A DNA stretch of 64,000 nt, taken from NCBI GenBank assembly GCA_035712365.1, contig DASTAW010000033.1, positions 1 to 64,000 of the forward strand, in the 5' to 3' direction. The DNA is from Terriglobia bacterium (GTDB lineage Bacteria > Acidobacteriota > Terriglobia > UBA7540). Both the position numbers and the translations under genes were made by a program. Positions 1 to 8,968 of this stretch are shown one piece after another; the stretch's first letter is position 1; each line of letters begins with the position of its first letter. The notes under the pieces are model-generated. The model made no database searches, was not told the origin of the DNA, and was given only the letters and a program-made list of their open reading frames with translations.

Positions 1-2
1 CC

Positions 3-71
3 GCCTTCGACGGCCACAAGCTGTACCCGCTCCCCGCAGCGCAAATTTCCACAGCAGAGGCCGCCGCCTAA
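3..71 (+). CDS. C-terminal end of a gene cut by the window edge
   Basis: An open frame runs in from the left edge and ends at TAA at 69-71. It gives 22 residues ending in ISTAEAAA. The upstream part lies outside the window, so the family cannot be named. The frame is clean, and no other feature explains the stretch before the convergent permease gene. It is too short to exclude a chance frame. Confidence 0.35.
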   Translation, partial: AFDGHKLYPLPAAQISTAEAAA

Positions 72-152
72 TGCAAAAAAGAAAAGATTCCTGCACCTTC
101 AAAAGAAAAAATACCCTTGAAATTCAAGAGAGAATCTACCCGCTTATCAAGT

Positions 153-191
153 CCGCAAAGGTAGCGCCAGCCAGCGCCAAATACTTTGCGG
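153..191. terminator. Inverted repeat between convergent genes, possible terminator
   Basis: CCGCAAAG at 153-160 is mirrored by CTTTGCGG at 184-191, separated by a 23-base loop that contains a second AGCGCC motif. It sits just past the stop of the minus-strand permease (204), between convergent genes, where a terminator is expected. There is no clear T-run, so this is a weak call. Confidence 0.3.
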
Positions 192-203
192 CACGAGGCG
201 GTC

Positions 204-2990
204 CTACTCTGCCCGCAGCGCTTCCGATGGTGAAATCAGGCTCGCCCGCCGCGCAGGAATCAGGGCTGCAACCAGCGCCGATAGCCCGAGAGTCAGGACA
301 GCCAGGATAATCACCCCGGGGTCATACGGATTCAATCCGTAAAGTTGGTTGCCAAGGAAGCGCCCGGCTCCGAGGGCTAACGGTATTCCAAGGACGAGGC
401 CAGCCGCCACCACTACGAAGGCGCCCCGAATGATGAGCGCAGCCGCTTGCATGCGAGTGGCTCCCAGCGCCAGCCGCACGCCGATTTCGTTGGTGCGGCA
501 TCCGGCGTTATAGGCAGTGATGCCATACAGTCCGACGGATGCCAGGACCAGCGAAAGAATTCCAAACAGCGATGCCAGTCGTGCAATCAGCCGCTGCTGC
601 GTGAACTGGCCGGCGACTTGCTCTCTCAAGGTCTGGACCGAGATGATCGGCAGATCAGGGTCCACCGAAGCCAGGGCCTCGCGCAGTTGCGGATAGCGCA
701 GACTGGCTCCCGGTCGTGCCACTAAGACAATGTCGTGCAGGAAATGTGACCCGGGAGTGGAGTCCGTCGACTCGGCATTCGACGAAAAGTCATGCTGCGA
801 CTCCGGAAGAAAGAAGAACGGGCCAATCGGTTTGGCGAGATCGAAAGCCAGGTAGCGGGCGTCCTGGGCGACGCCGACGATTTCGTATTGGCGGGAGGTC
901 CCTACTCCGGTCTGTGTGAAATACTTTCCGATGGGGTCCTGGCGTTTGAAAAACTTGCGCGCAAACGCCTGATTGATGACTGCTACGTGCCGCGACGTTG
1001 CTGTGTCCTGCTCGGAAATGCCGCGTCCTTTGAGGATGGGAGTTCCGACGGCGTCGAAGTATCCCGCCGTGACCCGGTCCCAGGAAGCAGAATTGTCGTC
1101 ACTCGGTCCCGGAGCCGGACGGCCATCCACCCACACGCCAGTACCCCAATTGTTGCCGCTCAGCGGTGAGTACGTGCAGACCGCCACCGCCGAGACGCCG
1201 GGAAGTCTCGCGAGCGAATCATGAATGCGTCCATAGAGTGGCGTCAGTTGCCGGGGCTGGTAGCCGGCAAACCGGGGGTCGATTTTCAGGATAATGCGCC
1301 CGTCCTGGGTGAAGCCGAAGTTTTGATTCTGAAGATTGTGCAAGGCAAGCGTCAGAAGTCCTGACGTAGCCAGCAACGCCAGCGAGAGTGCCGCCTGGAA
1401 CACCACCAGCGTCTTCCGGGGGAGTGACGCGGTCCTGACAATGGAGCGGCCTGCCCCGCGCAGGGCTTCCATCGGGGCCACCCGCGTAGCCATCCATGCG
1501 GGCGCGATGGCAAAGCCAACGCCTGTAATCAACGAAACGCCAAAGGCGAAGAGCAGTACCGGCGTCGAGGGCGACGCACTGATGGGTATGCCGGCAAGCC
1601 CGGCAGCGTGGGGGAATGCAAAATGCAAGATCAGGCGCGTGCCCGCATATGCGACACCCAAACCCGCCGCGCCTCCGGCCAGTGAGAGCAGGACGCTTTC
1701 CGTGAGGACCTGCCGCACAAGTCGCGACGCCGGCGCGCCCAGAGCCATGCTTAGCGATATCTGCTGCCGGCGTTCCATGCCGCGAACGAGCATGAGATTG
1801 GCCACATTGGCGCACACGATAAGGAGCACCAATGCCGCCACCATCATCAGGACCTGAAGCCAGTGCTCATATTGGCCGCGCATGCTCGAGATCCCGGCGC
1901 CTCCGGGCCTCAGAAACAGGGTCTGGCCGGGAAATCTGGCGCGATCGTTGGCGCTCATGTCACCCCAGTGCGAGCGCAGCCATTGCTTGAGTTCCACCCG
2001 CATTTGGGCTTCGATGGAGGAGGGCGCCGCGCCGGGCCGGATGCGCCCGATCAAGTCTAACCAGTGCAAATCGACCTTGTTGAGGTCGGCATCGGCCTCC
2101 ACAAGCGGTTCGGTGTTGAGCGGCAGAAAGAAATCGGGTGGATCGTTACGCAGCGTGTCGCCAAAAAAACCGGGCGGGGTGATTCCCACCACGGTAAATG
2201 GTTTTGCATCGAAATTGAAGGCGCTGCCGATGACGGAGGGATCCGACCCATACCTTTGCTGCCACAACCGATAGCTCATGACTACGACGGGTGGAGCGCC
2301 GGGCCGATCGTCCGCAGGCGTAAGCATACGTCCGGCATACGCAATGATGCCGAACATGGTGAAGTAGTTGCCGGAGACGAACTCGCCGGGATAGCTTCCA
2401 GCCGCTTCCGGACTGCCCAGGCGCCGGACACCAAACAGCGACGGGCCCGCCTGGAACGCTGCCAATTCTGCAAAGCCTTCGGTGCTGTCCCGGAGGTGCT
2501 TGTACAGATCATACGAGAAAATCGAAAAGTCCATACTCTGTGTGTACCCGCCCCACGCGCAGCAATACGGTTGTTTTCCCACGCGGTACAAATCGCCGGG
2601 ATCCGCGACCGGCAGCGATTTCATGAGGACTGCGTGCGCCAGTGTAAAGATGGAAGTGGTTGCACCGATGCCCAGGGCCAGCGTGAAAATGACAGTGGCG
2701 GTGAACGCCGGTGACTTCCTCAACCGGCGCAGAGCATATCGGGTATCCCGCAACAGCGTTTCTACAAACAGCAGCCCGCGCTGGTCCCGGTAGTCTTCCT
2801 TGATCGACTCCACGGCCCCGAACTTCAGCGCCGCCTGGCGGCGCGCCTCGTCCGGAGGCATACCCGCGCGAAGGTTGTCCTCCGTCTGCAAGGCGATGTG
2901 CGCTGCGATCTCCACCCGCAAGCGATCTTCATCCCGGCCGGTCCTCGCCCATGAGGTGAGCCGATTAAGGAACCGCCTGAGCTTCTTCAT
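204..2990 (-). CDS. ADOP-family ABC transporter permease (MacB/FtsX type)
   Basis: This 928-residue membrane protein belongs to the large MacB/FtsX permeases known as ADOP, acidobacterial duplicated orphan permeases. A soluble N-terminal prefix (about residues 1-80) precedes the first membrane segment. A MacB-type periplasmic domain then leads to a three-helix FtsX block, and a second periplasmic domain and a final FtsX block repeat the arrangement (HEIGVRLALGA-like signature near the C-terminus, here NEIGVRLALGA). The ATG at 2990 was chosen over an upstream frame because AGGAG precedes it and it overlaps the PadR stop by four bases (ATGA), which implies translational coupling. No ATPase gene is adjacent, as is usual for orphan ADOPs. 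The exported substrate is unknown. PadR control is inferred from linkage. Confidence 0.9.
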   Translation of the reverse strand: MKKLRRFLNRLTSWARTGRDEDRLRVEIAAHIALQTEDNLRAGMPPDEARRQAALKFGAVESIKEDYRDQRGLLFVETLLRDTRYALRRLRKSPAFTATVIFTLALGIGATTSIFTLAHAVLMKSLPVADPGDLYRVGKQPYCCAWGGYTQSMDFSIFSYDLYKHLRDSTEGFAELAAFQAGPSLFGVRRLGSPEAAGSYPGEFVSGNYFTMFGIIAYAGRMLTPADDRPGAPPVVVMSYRLWQQRYGSDPSVIGSAFNFDAKPFTVVGITPPGFFGDTLRNDPPDFFLPLNTEPLVEADADLNKVDLHWLDLIGRIRPGAAPSSIEAQMRVELKQWLRSHWGDMSANDRARFPGQTLFLRPGGAGISSMRGQYEHWLQVLMMVAALVLLIVCANVANLMLVRGMERRQQISLSMALGAPASRLVRQVLTESVLLSLAGGAAGLGVAYAGTRLILHFAFPHAAGLAGIPISASPSTPVLLFAFGVSLITGVGFAIAPAWMATRVAPMEALRGAGRSIVRTASLPRKTLVVFQAALSLALLATSGLLTLALHNLQNQNFGFTQDGRIILKIDPRFAGYQPRQLTPLYGRIHDSLARLPGVSAVAVCTYSPLSGNNWGTGVWVDGRPAPGPSDDNSASWDRVTAGYFDAVGTPILKGRGISEQDTATSRHVAVINQAFARKFFKRQDPIGKYFTQTGVGTSRQYEIVGVAQDARYLAFDLAKPIGPFFFLPESQHDFSSNAESTDSTPGSHFLHDIVLVARPGASLRYPQLREALASVDPDLPIISVQTLREQVAGQFTQQRLIARLASLFGILSLVLASVGLYGITAYNAGCRTNEIGVRLALGATRMQAAALIIRGAFVVVAAGLVLGIPLALGAGRFLGNQLYGLNPYDPGVIILAVLTLGLSALVAALIPARRASLISPSEALRAE

Positions 2991-3343
2991 TTCAGCTCCT
3001 CCGCCCTTAGGGCAAAAAACCGTTCGATGATGGCTGCGGTCTGGTCCCAGTCGTCCTTCTCGGCCTGCAATTGCCTGCGTCCCTGTCGCGTTAGCCGGTA
3101 GAAGCGCGCCCTGCGGTTGCTTTCCGACACGCCCCACGCCGAAGTGATGGATCCCTCCTGCTCGAGCTTTAATAAAACGGGATACAGTGTCCCCTGGTTC
3201 ACCGAGAGCAGCTCTCCGCTGATTTGCTCGATGCGCCGCGCGATCCCGTAACCGTGCATCGGCCCCAGCACGTCAAGGGTCCTGAGCGCCATCAGCGCCA
3301 ACGTACCTTGTAAGACGTCCTTCTTTTGTTTCTTCTCGACCAT
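2987..3343 (-). CDS. PadR-family transcriptional regulator
   Basis: This 118-residue winged-helix repressor has the usual length of a short PadR protein. Family features include the LQGTLALMALRTL helix, the GYGIARRIEQ segment, the NQGTLYPVLLKLEQEG recognition helix and wing, and RRARFYRLT followed by a C-terminal helix ending in a dimerisation segment. It is first in the operon and overlaps the ADOP permease by four bases. PadR-ADOP pairs are common in acidobacteria, and the regulator probably controls its own operon. The inducer is unknown. No operator was identified with confidence in the 320 bases upstream. Confidence 0.95.
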   Translation of the reverse strand: MVEKKQKKDVLQGTLALMALRTLDVLGPMHGYGIARRIEQISGELLSVNQGTLYPVLLKLEQEGSITSAWGVSESNRRARFYRLTRQGRRQLQAEKDDWDQTAAIIERFFALRAEELK

Positions 3344-3427
3344 TGGGTTTCCAACAGGAAGGATAATACATCTTCATTGGGAAAGCAACAGGAACGAAAA
3401 GCAGTGGCGAGACGGGTCGCGCATACG

Positions 3428-3450
3428 TCGCGGCGTGTGCGATGTATGCG
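3428..3450. repeat. 23-base repeat, copy 1 of 2
   Basis: An identical 23-base string (core CGGCGTGTGCGATGTATGCG) occurs here and at 10370-10392. Both copies are intergenic and follow a GGGTCGCG motif. Its role is unknown; it resembles a fragment of a dispersed repetitive element. Confidence 0.7.
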
Positions 3451-3469
3451 TCTTAGGAGCGGGTAGTGA

Positions 3470-3493
3470 AGAGTCTCGAATCCCAGAGACTCT
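3470..3493 (+). terminator. Hairpin followed by T-rich tract
   Basis: AGAGTCTC at 3470-3477 pairs perfectly with GAGACTCT at 3486-3493 across an eight-base loop, followed by GCGGCTTTTTCT. The shape resembles a plus-strand rho-independent terminator. All flanking genes are on the minus strand, so its role is unclear and it may belong to the repeat elements in this gap. Confidence 0.25.
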
Positions 3494-3587
3494 GCGGCTT
3501 TTTCTCCGGTGAGCCCAAACCTTTCGACAGTCGGCCCGTTGTCAAGGATTGTAATACGTTAGAAACAACCATTTGCGAGATCAAAAA

Positions 3588-3616
3588 CCGCAGAGTTAAA
3601 GAACAACTCTGCGCTA
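3588..3616. repeat. Palindromic repeat with CGCAGAGTT ends, copy 1
   Basis: CGCAGAGTT is mirrored by AACTCTGCG around a short spacer. A near-identical copy, one base different in the spacer, lies at 11732-11758. Both follow a GATCAA motif. It looks like a short REP-type dispersed palindrome. Confidence 0.65.
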
Positions 3617-3666
3617 CATGATCGCCTTACGGAGGGCTTTGAAATAGCATCTGGATCGGGGCCTGT

Positions 3667-5064
3667 TTACTGCCAGCCGCCGCCGAGGGCCTGATAGAGC
3701 GAGACGACCGAGTCGAGCTCACTGAGCTTTGCCTGCGTCAGTTGGAGCTGCGCGCTGAAGTATTGGGTTTCCTGCTGAAGAACGCTCAGGTACGCCGTTA
3801 CGCCTCCCTGGTATTGAATGCGGGCGATGCGTTCCGCCTCGGCCAGGGTTTCGGTGAGGGCCTGCTGCTGAGTCAGAAACTGCCGATTGCGGTCATAGCC
3901 GATCAATGCGTCCGAAACCTCGCGGAACGCTCCCTGGATAATTTGCTCGTACGCGAGCAAAGCCTGCTGCTCCTGAGCGCGCGCGGCCTGCAAATTACCC
4001 TTCAGCCGACCGCCGGTGAAGATGGGTTGCGCCAGATCGCCCGCGAAGCTCCAGATGCCGTCAGAGAAAAGCTTGTAAAGCTGGAAGCTTTCCGTCCCAC
4101 CCGACCCTGTCAGTGAGATTTGGGGAAAAAACTCGGCGCGTGCAACTCCGATCTCCGCGTTTGCGGCGATCAATACCTGCTCCGCCTGGCGGATATCAGG
4201 CCGCCGCTCAAGGAGAGAGGATGGTAATCCGGCCGGTAGCGTGGGAAGCAGCGTTTCCTGATCCAGCGGTTTTCCGCGAGGGATCGCTGCGGGATTCTCT
4301 CCCAGCAGAATGCTGATTGCGTCCTCCTGAAGCGAAATGAGGCGTTGCGTATCCGTGATGGTGGTTTCGGCGGTCTGAACGAGAGACTGCGCCTGCCGGA
4401 CATCGAGCATCGAAGCGACGCCGCCCTGCTGCTTGATCTGAGTTAACCGGAGTGAAGATTGCCGGGATTTCAGAGTGTCCTGAGAAATCTGGAGCTGAAG
4501 GTCCAGCGCGCGAAGCTGGAAGTACCCACTGGCAACTTCCGAAACCAGGGTGACCTTCACCGCCTGCTGGTTGTATTCGGAAGCCAGAAGGCTGGCCCGC
4601 GCGGCCTGGGTGGCCCGCCGGTATTTTCCCCAGAAATCCAGCAGCCAGGAGACGCTCCCTCCAAGCTGAAACGAGTTGTTCTCAAAGCTCGGGAAAGAAG
4701 GTGAAAAAAGCGTCTTCTGGCGCGCTGCGCTGGCGGCGCCATTCACCTGGGGGACTTGCTGCGAGCGCGTAATCCGTAGTTCGCCTTCCGCCTGCAGAAT
4801 GCGGGCAGCGGCGATGCGCAGATCATAATTCTGTTTCAGGGCAGTCCGGATGAGGTCCTGTAAAACAGGATCATGGAAGACGTTCCACCACTCCAGGTTG
4901 CCGAAAGAAGCTGCTCCGGTTTGAGCGCTTGCGCCTGGAGCTGGCGTTTCCGTGCCATGATAGGAGGCAGGGATTGAAACTGCGGGGCGCTTGTAATTCG
5001 GGCCCACCACGCAACCACTGGACAGCGCCAACAAGATCGTGATGGCCATTAGCCGGATTTTCAT
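3667..5064 (-). CDS. RND efflux outer-membrane factor lipoprotein (NodT/OprM type)
   Basis: This 465-residue protein is the TolC-like exit duct of the efflux system encoded upstream. A lipoprotein signal ends in LSSGC with the acylated cysteine at residue 18, followed by the VGPNYKRP start typical of the NodT family. Two OEP repeats carry the long helices, with a GVASMLDVRQAQ segment mid-protein and GGVTAYLSVLQQETQ near the end. A strong GGAGGTG lies seven bases before the ATG. The start overlaps the FUSC-like gene stop by four bases, so it is the last gene of the operon. Confidence 0.95.
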   Translation of the reverse strand: MKIRLMAITILLALSSGCVVGPNYKRPAVSIPASYHGTETPAPGASAQTGAASFGNLEWWNVFHDPVLQDLIRTALKQNYDLRIAAARILQAEGELRITRSQQVPQVNGAASAARQKTLFSPSFPSFENNSFQLGGSVSWLLDFWGKYRRATQAARASLLASEYNQQAVKVTLVSEVASGYFQLRALDLQLQISQDTLKSRQSSLRLTQIKQQGGVASMLDVRQAQSLVQTAETTITDTQRLISLQEDAISILLGENPAAIPRGKPLDQETLLPTLPAGLPSSLLERRPDIRQAEQVLIAANAEIGVARAEFFPQISLTGSGGTESFQLYKLFSDGIWSFAGDLAQPIFTGGRLKGNLQAARAQEQQALLAYEQIIQGAFREVSDALIGYDRNRQFLTQQQALTETLAEAERIARIQYQGGVTAYLSVLQQETQYFSAQLQLTQAKLSELDSVVSLYQALGGGWQ

Positions 5065-5690
5065 GTGTTTTCACCTCCAGCCTTCTGCGCTTCCGGCTTT
5101 ACGGTGTCATGCCTCCGGACAGTCTCGTATTCATTTGCATTGCCGCCCGAATTCAAAGTTTCAGCAACGGCCTCATCCGGTCTGTAACGCCGCTCGATTC
5201 CTGTGAGCAGCCACTCCACGCCGACGGCCACGCCGCCGCCCAGGAGGACCTCGCCGGTCCGCCAGAAGGCTGCGCTGAGTGCGCCGTTGCTCCCAGGGTT
5301 GACGAATCCGGGAACCATGATGATGGCAACCGTTACTGGAGCGACTTTCCAGCTCACATGAAAGCTGATTAAATAGGATCCCGCCAGTACCGATAGAGTC
5401 ATGGCAAGCAATATGGACCAGCTCGTAAAGCCGAACAACGCCAGAAAAACCAGCGCAACTGCGCATCCAACGGCTGTGTTCAGCAGGCGAGACTTAAACG
5501 CGGAAATTGTGCCACGGAATCCCGTCTCGGAGATAACGATCACGGGAATCACCGCCCAGAGCGGATTTACGCCCGGAAAGCTGCGCAAGCCGAACCAGAC
5601 GATGCTGGTCCCCACCGCAACCCGGAGAGCATACTGAATTCCGGAGGCTGGATCTGTCTCCTTGGCGTTCATTGACCCGTTCTTCAGCAT
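5061..5690 (-). CDS. Half-size FUSC-like membrane protein
   Basis: This 209-residue protein has the membrane half of the fusaric-acid-resistance/aromatic-acid exporter (FUSC) group: about six hydrophobic segments between residues 20 and 175, including the WAVIPVIVISETGFRGTISAFKSRLLNT region. The large soluble C-terminal half of full-length FUSC proteins is absent; only a short charged tail follows. It lies between the pump and the outer-membrane factor with nine bases upstream and a four-base overlap downstream, so it is a genuine part of the operon. A second ATG at 5672 (MNAKET) is an equally possible start. An accessory role in efflux is inferred from position only. Confidence 0.8.
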   Translation of the reverse strand: MLKNGSMNAKETDPASGIQYALRVAVGTSIVWFGLRSFPGVNPLWAVIPVIVISETGFRGTISAFKSRLLNTAVGCAVALVFLALFGFTSWSILLAMTLSVLAGSYLISFHVSWKVAPVTVAIIMVPGFVNPGSNGALSAAFWRTGEVLLGGGVAVGVEWLLTGIERRYRPDEAVAETLNSGGNANEYETVRRHDTVKPEAQKAGGENT

Positions 5691-5699
5691 TGTGACGCG

Positions 5700-8600
5700 C
5701 TATATTTTTCCTGCGCCGGCCTCCGGCGCCGGGTCCGATTGAACCGGGACGGAGACCTCCACGCGGCGTTTTGACCTTTCGGACATTCCTTGAATGACCA
5801 CGTAAAGCACCGGGATGAAAAACACCTCGAGAATGGTGGCGGAGATCATCCCGCAAACTACCGTGGTGCCGAGCGAGTGCCGGCTGGCCGCTCCCGCTCC
5901 TGCGGCAATCATCAACGGCAACAAGCCCAGAATGAAAGCCAGCGAGGTCATCAGAATGGGCCGAAAGCGAAGCTGGGCGCCCTCCAAGGCCGCATCAACG
6001 AGCTTGTGGCCCTGATCGTGGCGCATCTTGGCGAATTCCACGATCAAGATGGCGTTCTTGGCCGTAAGACCAATCAGCATCACCACGCCGATCTGGGCGT
6101 AAACATCATTCTGCAAGCCGCGCATCCACACCCCGAGATACGCTCCCAAAACCCCAAGAGGGATACCGAGGATCACCGCCAGCGGCACGGCCCAGCTTTC
6201 ATACATGGCGGCCAGAAAAAGGAACACGAAGGCGAGCGCCAGGAGAAAAATCGGTCCTTGCTGGCCGCTGGATTCTCTTTCCTGATAAGCCGTGCTGGTC
6301 CAGTCGTAACCCATGCTGGAAGGGAGCGCCTTTTTCGCGGCCGCTTCCATGGCGTTGAGCGCCTGGCCAGAGCTATAACCGGGCGCGGAAGCTCCGCTGA
6401 TTTCGGCCGAACGGTAGAGGTTATAGCGCTGGATAATATCCGGGCCGGTCGCGGGACCCACCGAGACAAGCGTGCTCAGCGGCGCCATTTGGCCGCTCGC
6501 CGTCCTGACGTAGATGTCGCTGATATCCTGAGGGGTTGAGCGGTATTGAGGCTCGGCTTGGAGCATCACTTTGTACACGCGGCCGAAGCGGTTGAAATCG
6601 TTAATGATCAAGCCGCCCAGGAAGGTCTGCAAGCTGGCGTAAACGCTGTCGATGGGAACGCCGAGTGTTTTGGCCTTGTCGCGGTCCACGCTGACCTTCA
6701 CTTGCGGAACGCTGGTACGGAAGCTGTTGTAGAGGTTCGCCAGGGCCGGTTCCTTGCTGGCAGCGGCGGAGAATTGCTGCGCGGCCTCGGCTAACTGCTG
6801 CGCGGTGCTGGTCCCGCTTCGGTCTTCCAGCTCAAATTGGAATCCGCCGGAGATGCCGAGCCCGGGAATTTGCGGCGGGGCAAACGGAATCACCAGCGCC
6901 TGGGGAAGATTGTTGAGCGCTCCTGCGGCGCGCCGCATAATCGAGGAGACGTCCATTCCTTTGCCAGTCCTCTCATCCCAGGGCTTCAGCTTCACGACGA
7001 GGCTGGCGGTGTTGGACTGGGTAGCCTGAGTCAGGAAACTGAATCCGCCGATGCTGAGCACATCTGCGACTCCCGGCATCTTCCTCAGAATCGCCTCCGC
7101 TTGATCCGTCACGGCGCTCGTCCGCTGGAGCGAAGCGCCATCCGGCAGGATGAATCCGATAAAGAAATAACCATTATCTTCATTAGGCACAAAACCGCTG
7201 GGCAGTGATCTCAGTAGAACGCCGATGCAGGCGATGATGATGACAAGACCACAGATTGCCAAACCCCAGCGGCGAATCACTCGCTGCGCGCCTTTCATAT
7301 ACGCGCCGGTTATCCGCTCGAAAAATCTGGCGAAGCCGCGCGTGAGCCATCCGAGCGGCCCCCGCACCGGCTTCGGAGGACCGAGCATCGTGGCGCATAA
7401 GGCGGGCGTGAGCGTCAAAGCGACCAGCGCGGAAAGGATGATGGAGACCGCCAGCGTCAGCGCAAACTGCTTGTAAAGCTGGCCGGTGATTCCTCCAATG
7501 AACGCCACCGGGACAAAGACTGAAGTCAGCACCAGCGCGATGGCGATGACGGGCCCGGAGACTTCGCTCATGGCCTTTTCAGCCGCTTCGAGAGCGCTCA
7601 TTCCCTCCTCGATGTGGTGCTGCACTGCCTCGACCACAACAATCGCATCATCCACCACCAGGCCGATGGCCAGCACCAGGCCGAACATGGTAAGCGTGTT
7701 GATGGAAAACCCCAGAACGGTGAAAGCAGCGAAGGCGCCGATCAAAGAGACTGGGACTGCCAGCATGGGAATCAGCGTGGCGCGAAACGTGCCAAGAAAC
7801 AGGTAAACCACCAGGAGGACAAGCAGCAGCGCCTCAATCAGCGTCTTGAGAACTTCCTTGAGCGATGCCGTAATGAAGAGCGTCGAGTCCATCGTGACGT
7901 TGTACTTCACGCCCGGTGGGAAATCCTTTGCCAGGCGGTCCATGGCCTCGGTCACGCCTTTAGCCGCTGTGAGCGCGTTGGCGCTGGGAAGCTGAAAAAG
8001 GATGATGGTGGTGGAAGGCGCGCCGTTCAGGCGTGAATAGGTGCTATAGTCCTGCCCGCCGAGGTCCGCATAGCCGATGTCCTTCAGGCGGAGAATCGAG
8101 CCGTCCGGCAGCGTGCGGATAATCATGTTGTCATACTGCTGCGCCGTGATGAGCTGTCCTTGCGTCAGCACGGAATATTGATACTGCGTTCCCTTGGGGG
8201 CGGGCGGCGCTCCGATCTGTCCGCCGGGCAGCGTGACATTCTGTTCCTGGATGGCCTGGGCAACGTCGGTCGCAGTCACGCCCAAGCTGGCCATCCTGCC
8301 CGGATTGGTCCAGACGCGCATCGAATAGGTCTGTCCAATCTGCATGTAATCGCCGATGCCGGGCACGCGCGAGAGCGGGTCGATCACGTGAATCGCCGCG
8401 TAGTTTGAGAGGAAGAGCGAGTCATAGCTCGAATCCGGGGAATAGAGCGTGATGATCATCAGCATGCTGGGCGAGCGTTTTTTCACCGTGATCCCATTGC
8501 TGATGACTTCGGCCGGAAGCTGGCCCTGGGCCTGCTGCACGCGGTTTTGAACGTCAACCGCAGCGATATCCACGTTAGTGCCCACCTTAAAGGTGCAAGT

Positions 8601-8876
8601 GAGTGTATAGACGCCGTTGTTGGAGCTGCGCGAAGACATGTAGATCATGTTCTCAGCCCCATTCACGGTCCCTTCAATCGGGATGGCGACCGATTGCTCG
8701 ACGGTCTCGGCGTTGGCGCCAGGATACGTGGCCGAAACCTGCACGGTGGGAGGCGTGATCTCAGGATACTGGGCGATGGGCAAGGAAAGAACGGCGAGCC
8801 CGCCCACCAGCACAATGAGCAGGGAGATAACGATAGCGAAAATCGGACGCCGGATAAAGAATTTCGAGAAGTTCAT
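5700..8876 (-). CDS. RND multidrug efflux pump, HAE1 family (AcrB-like)
   Basis: This 1,058-residue inner-membrane proton antiporter has the usual AcrB size. It begins MNFSKFFIRRPIFA, then shows the pore domain, the GLVVDDAIVVVEAV segment of TM4 with paired aspartates needed for proton relay, the GFVPNEDNGYFF start of the second half, and GLTAKNAILIVEFA near TM10. The ATG at 8876 was chosen over an upstream in-frame ATG because HAE1 proteins start this way, although no good Shine-Dalgarno precedes it. The gap to the adaptor gene is filled by palindromic repeats. It takes drugs or other amphiphiles from the periplasm to the outer-membrane factor; the substrate cannot be predicted. Confidence 0.97.
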   Translation of the reverse strand: MNFSKFFIRRPIFAIVISLLIVLVGGLAVLSLPIAQYPEITPPTVQVSATYPGANAETVEQSVAIPIEGTVNGAENMIYMSSRSSNNGVYTLTCTFKVGTNVDIAAVDVQNRVQQAQGQLPAEVISNGITVKKRSPSMLMIITLYSPDSSYDSLFLSNYAAIHVIDPLSRVPGIGDYMQIGQTYSMRVWTNPGRMASLGVTATDVAQAIQEQNVTLPGGQIGAPPAPKGTQYQYSVLTQGQLITAQQYDNMIIRTLPDGSILRLKDIGYADLGGQDYSTYSRLNGAPSTTIILFQLPSANALTAAKGVTEAMDRLAKDFPPGVKYNVTMDSTLFITASLKEVLKTLIEALLLVLLVVYLFLGTFRATLIPMLAVPVSLIGAFAAFTVLGFSINTLTMFGLVLAIGLVVDDAIVVVEAVQHHIEEGMSALEAAEKAMSEVSGPVIAIALVLTSVFVPVAFIGGITGQLYKQFALTLAVSIILSALVALTLTPALCATMLGPPKPVRGPLGWLTRGFARFFERITGAYMKGAQRVIRRWGLAICGLVIIIACIGVLLRSLPSGFVPNEDNGYFFIGFILPDGASLQRTSAVTDQAEAILRKMPGVADVLSIGGFSFLTQATQSNTASLVVKLKPWDERTGKGMDVSSIMRRAAGALNNLPQALVIPFAPPQIPGLGISGGFQFELEDRSGTSTAQQLAEAAQQFSAAASKEPALANLYNSFRTSVPQVKVSVDRDKAKTLGVPIDSVYASLQTFLGGLIINDFNRFGRVYKVMLQAEPQYRSTPQDISDIYVRTASGQMAPLSTLVSVGPATGPDIIQRYNLYRSAEISGASAPGYSSGQALNAMEAAAKKALPSSMGYDWTSTAYQERESSGQQGPIFLLALAFVFLFLAAMYESWAVPLAVILGIPLGVLGAYLGVWMRGLQNDVYAQIGVVMLIGLTAKNAILIVEFAKMRHDQGHKLVDAALEGAQLRFRPILMTSLAFILGLLPLMIAAGAGAASRHSLGTTVVCGMISATILEVFFIPVLYVVIQGMSERSKRRVEVSVPVQSDPAPEAGAGKI

Positions 8877-8885
8877 GGTGCGACC

Positions 8886-8934
8886 GTAGGGGCGCTGCTT
8901 GCGGCGCCCAAGGCAGGGCAAGCCCTGCCCCTAC
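8886..8934. repeat. GTAGGGG...CCCCTAC palindromic repeat between adaptor and pump genes
   Basis: This 49-base unit starts GTAGGGG at 8886 and ends CCCCTAC at 8928-8934, with an internal GGCAGGG/CCCTGCC hairpin. It fills the region just upstream of the pump start. It belongs to the same family as the units at 8946-8968, 14109-14179, 15280-15349 and 43865-43887. Confidence 0.8.
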
Positions 8935-8945
8935 AAGAGGCCCTA

Positions 8946-8968
8946 GGCGGGGCAAGCCCCGCCCCTAC
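8946..8968. repeat. Palindromic repeat that supplies the adaptor stop codon
   Basis: GGCGGGGC and GCCCCGCC form a hairpin ending in CCCCTAC (8962-8968). On the minus strand this reads GTAGGGG, and its TAG (8965-8967) is the stop codon of the adaptor gene. The repeat therefore begins inside the gene's last codons. Confidence 0.8.
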
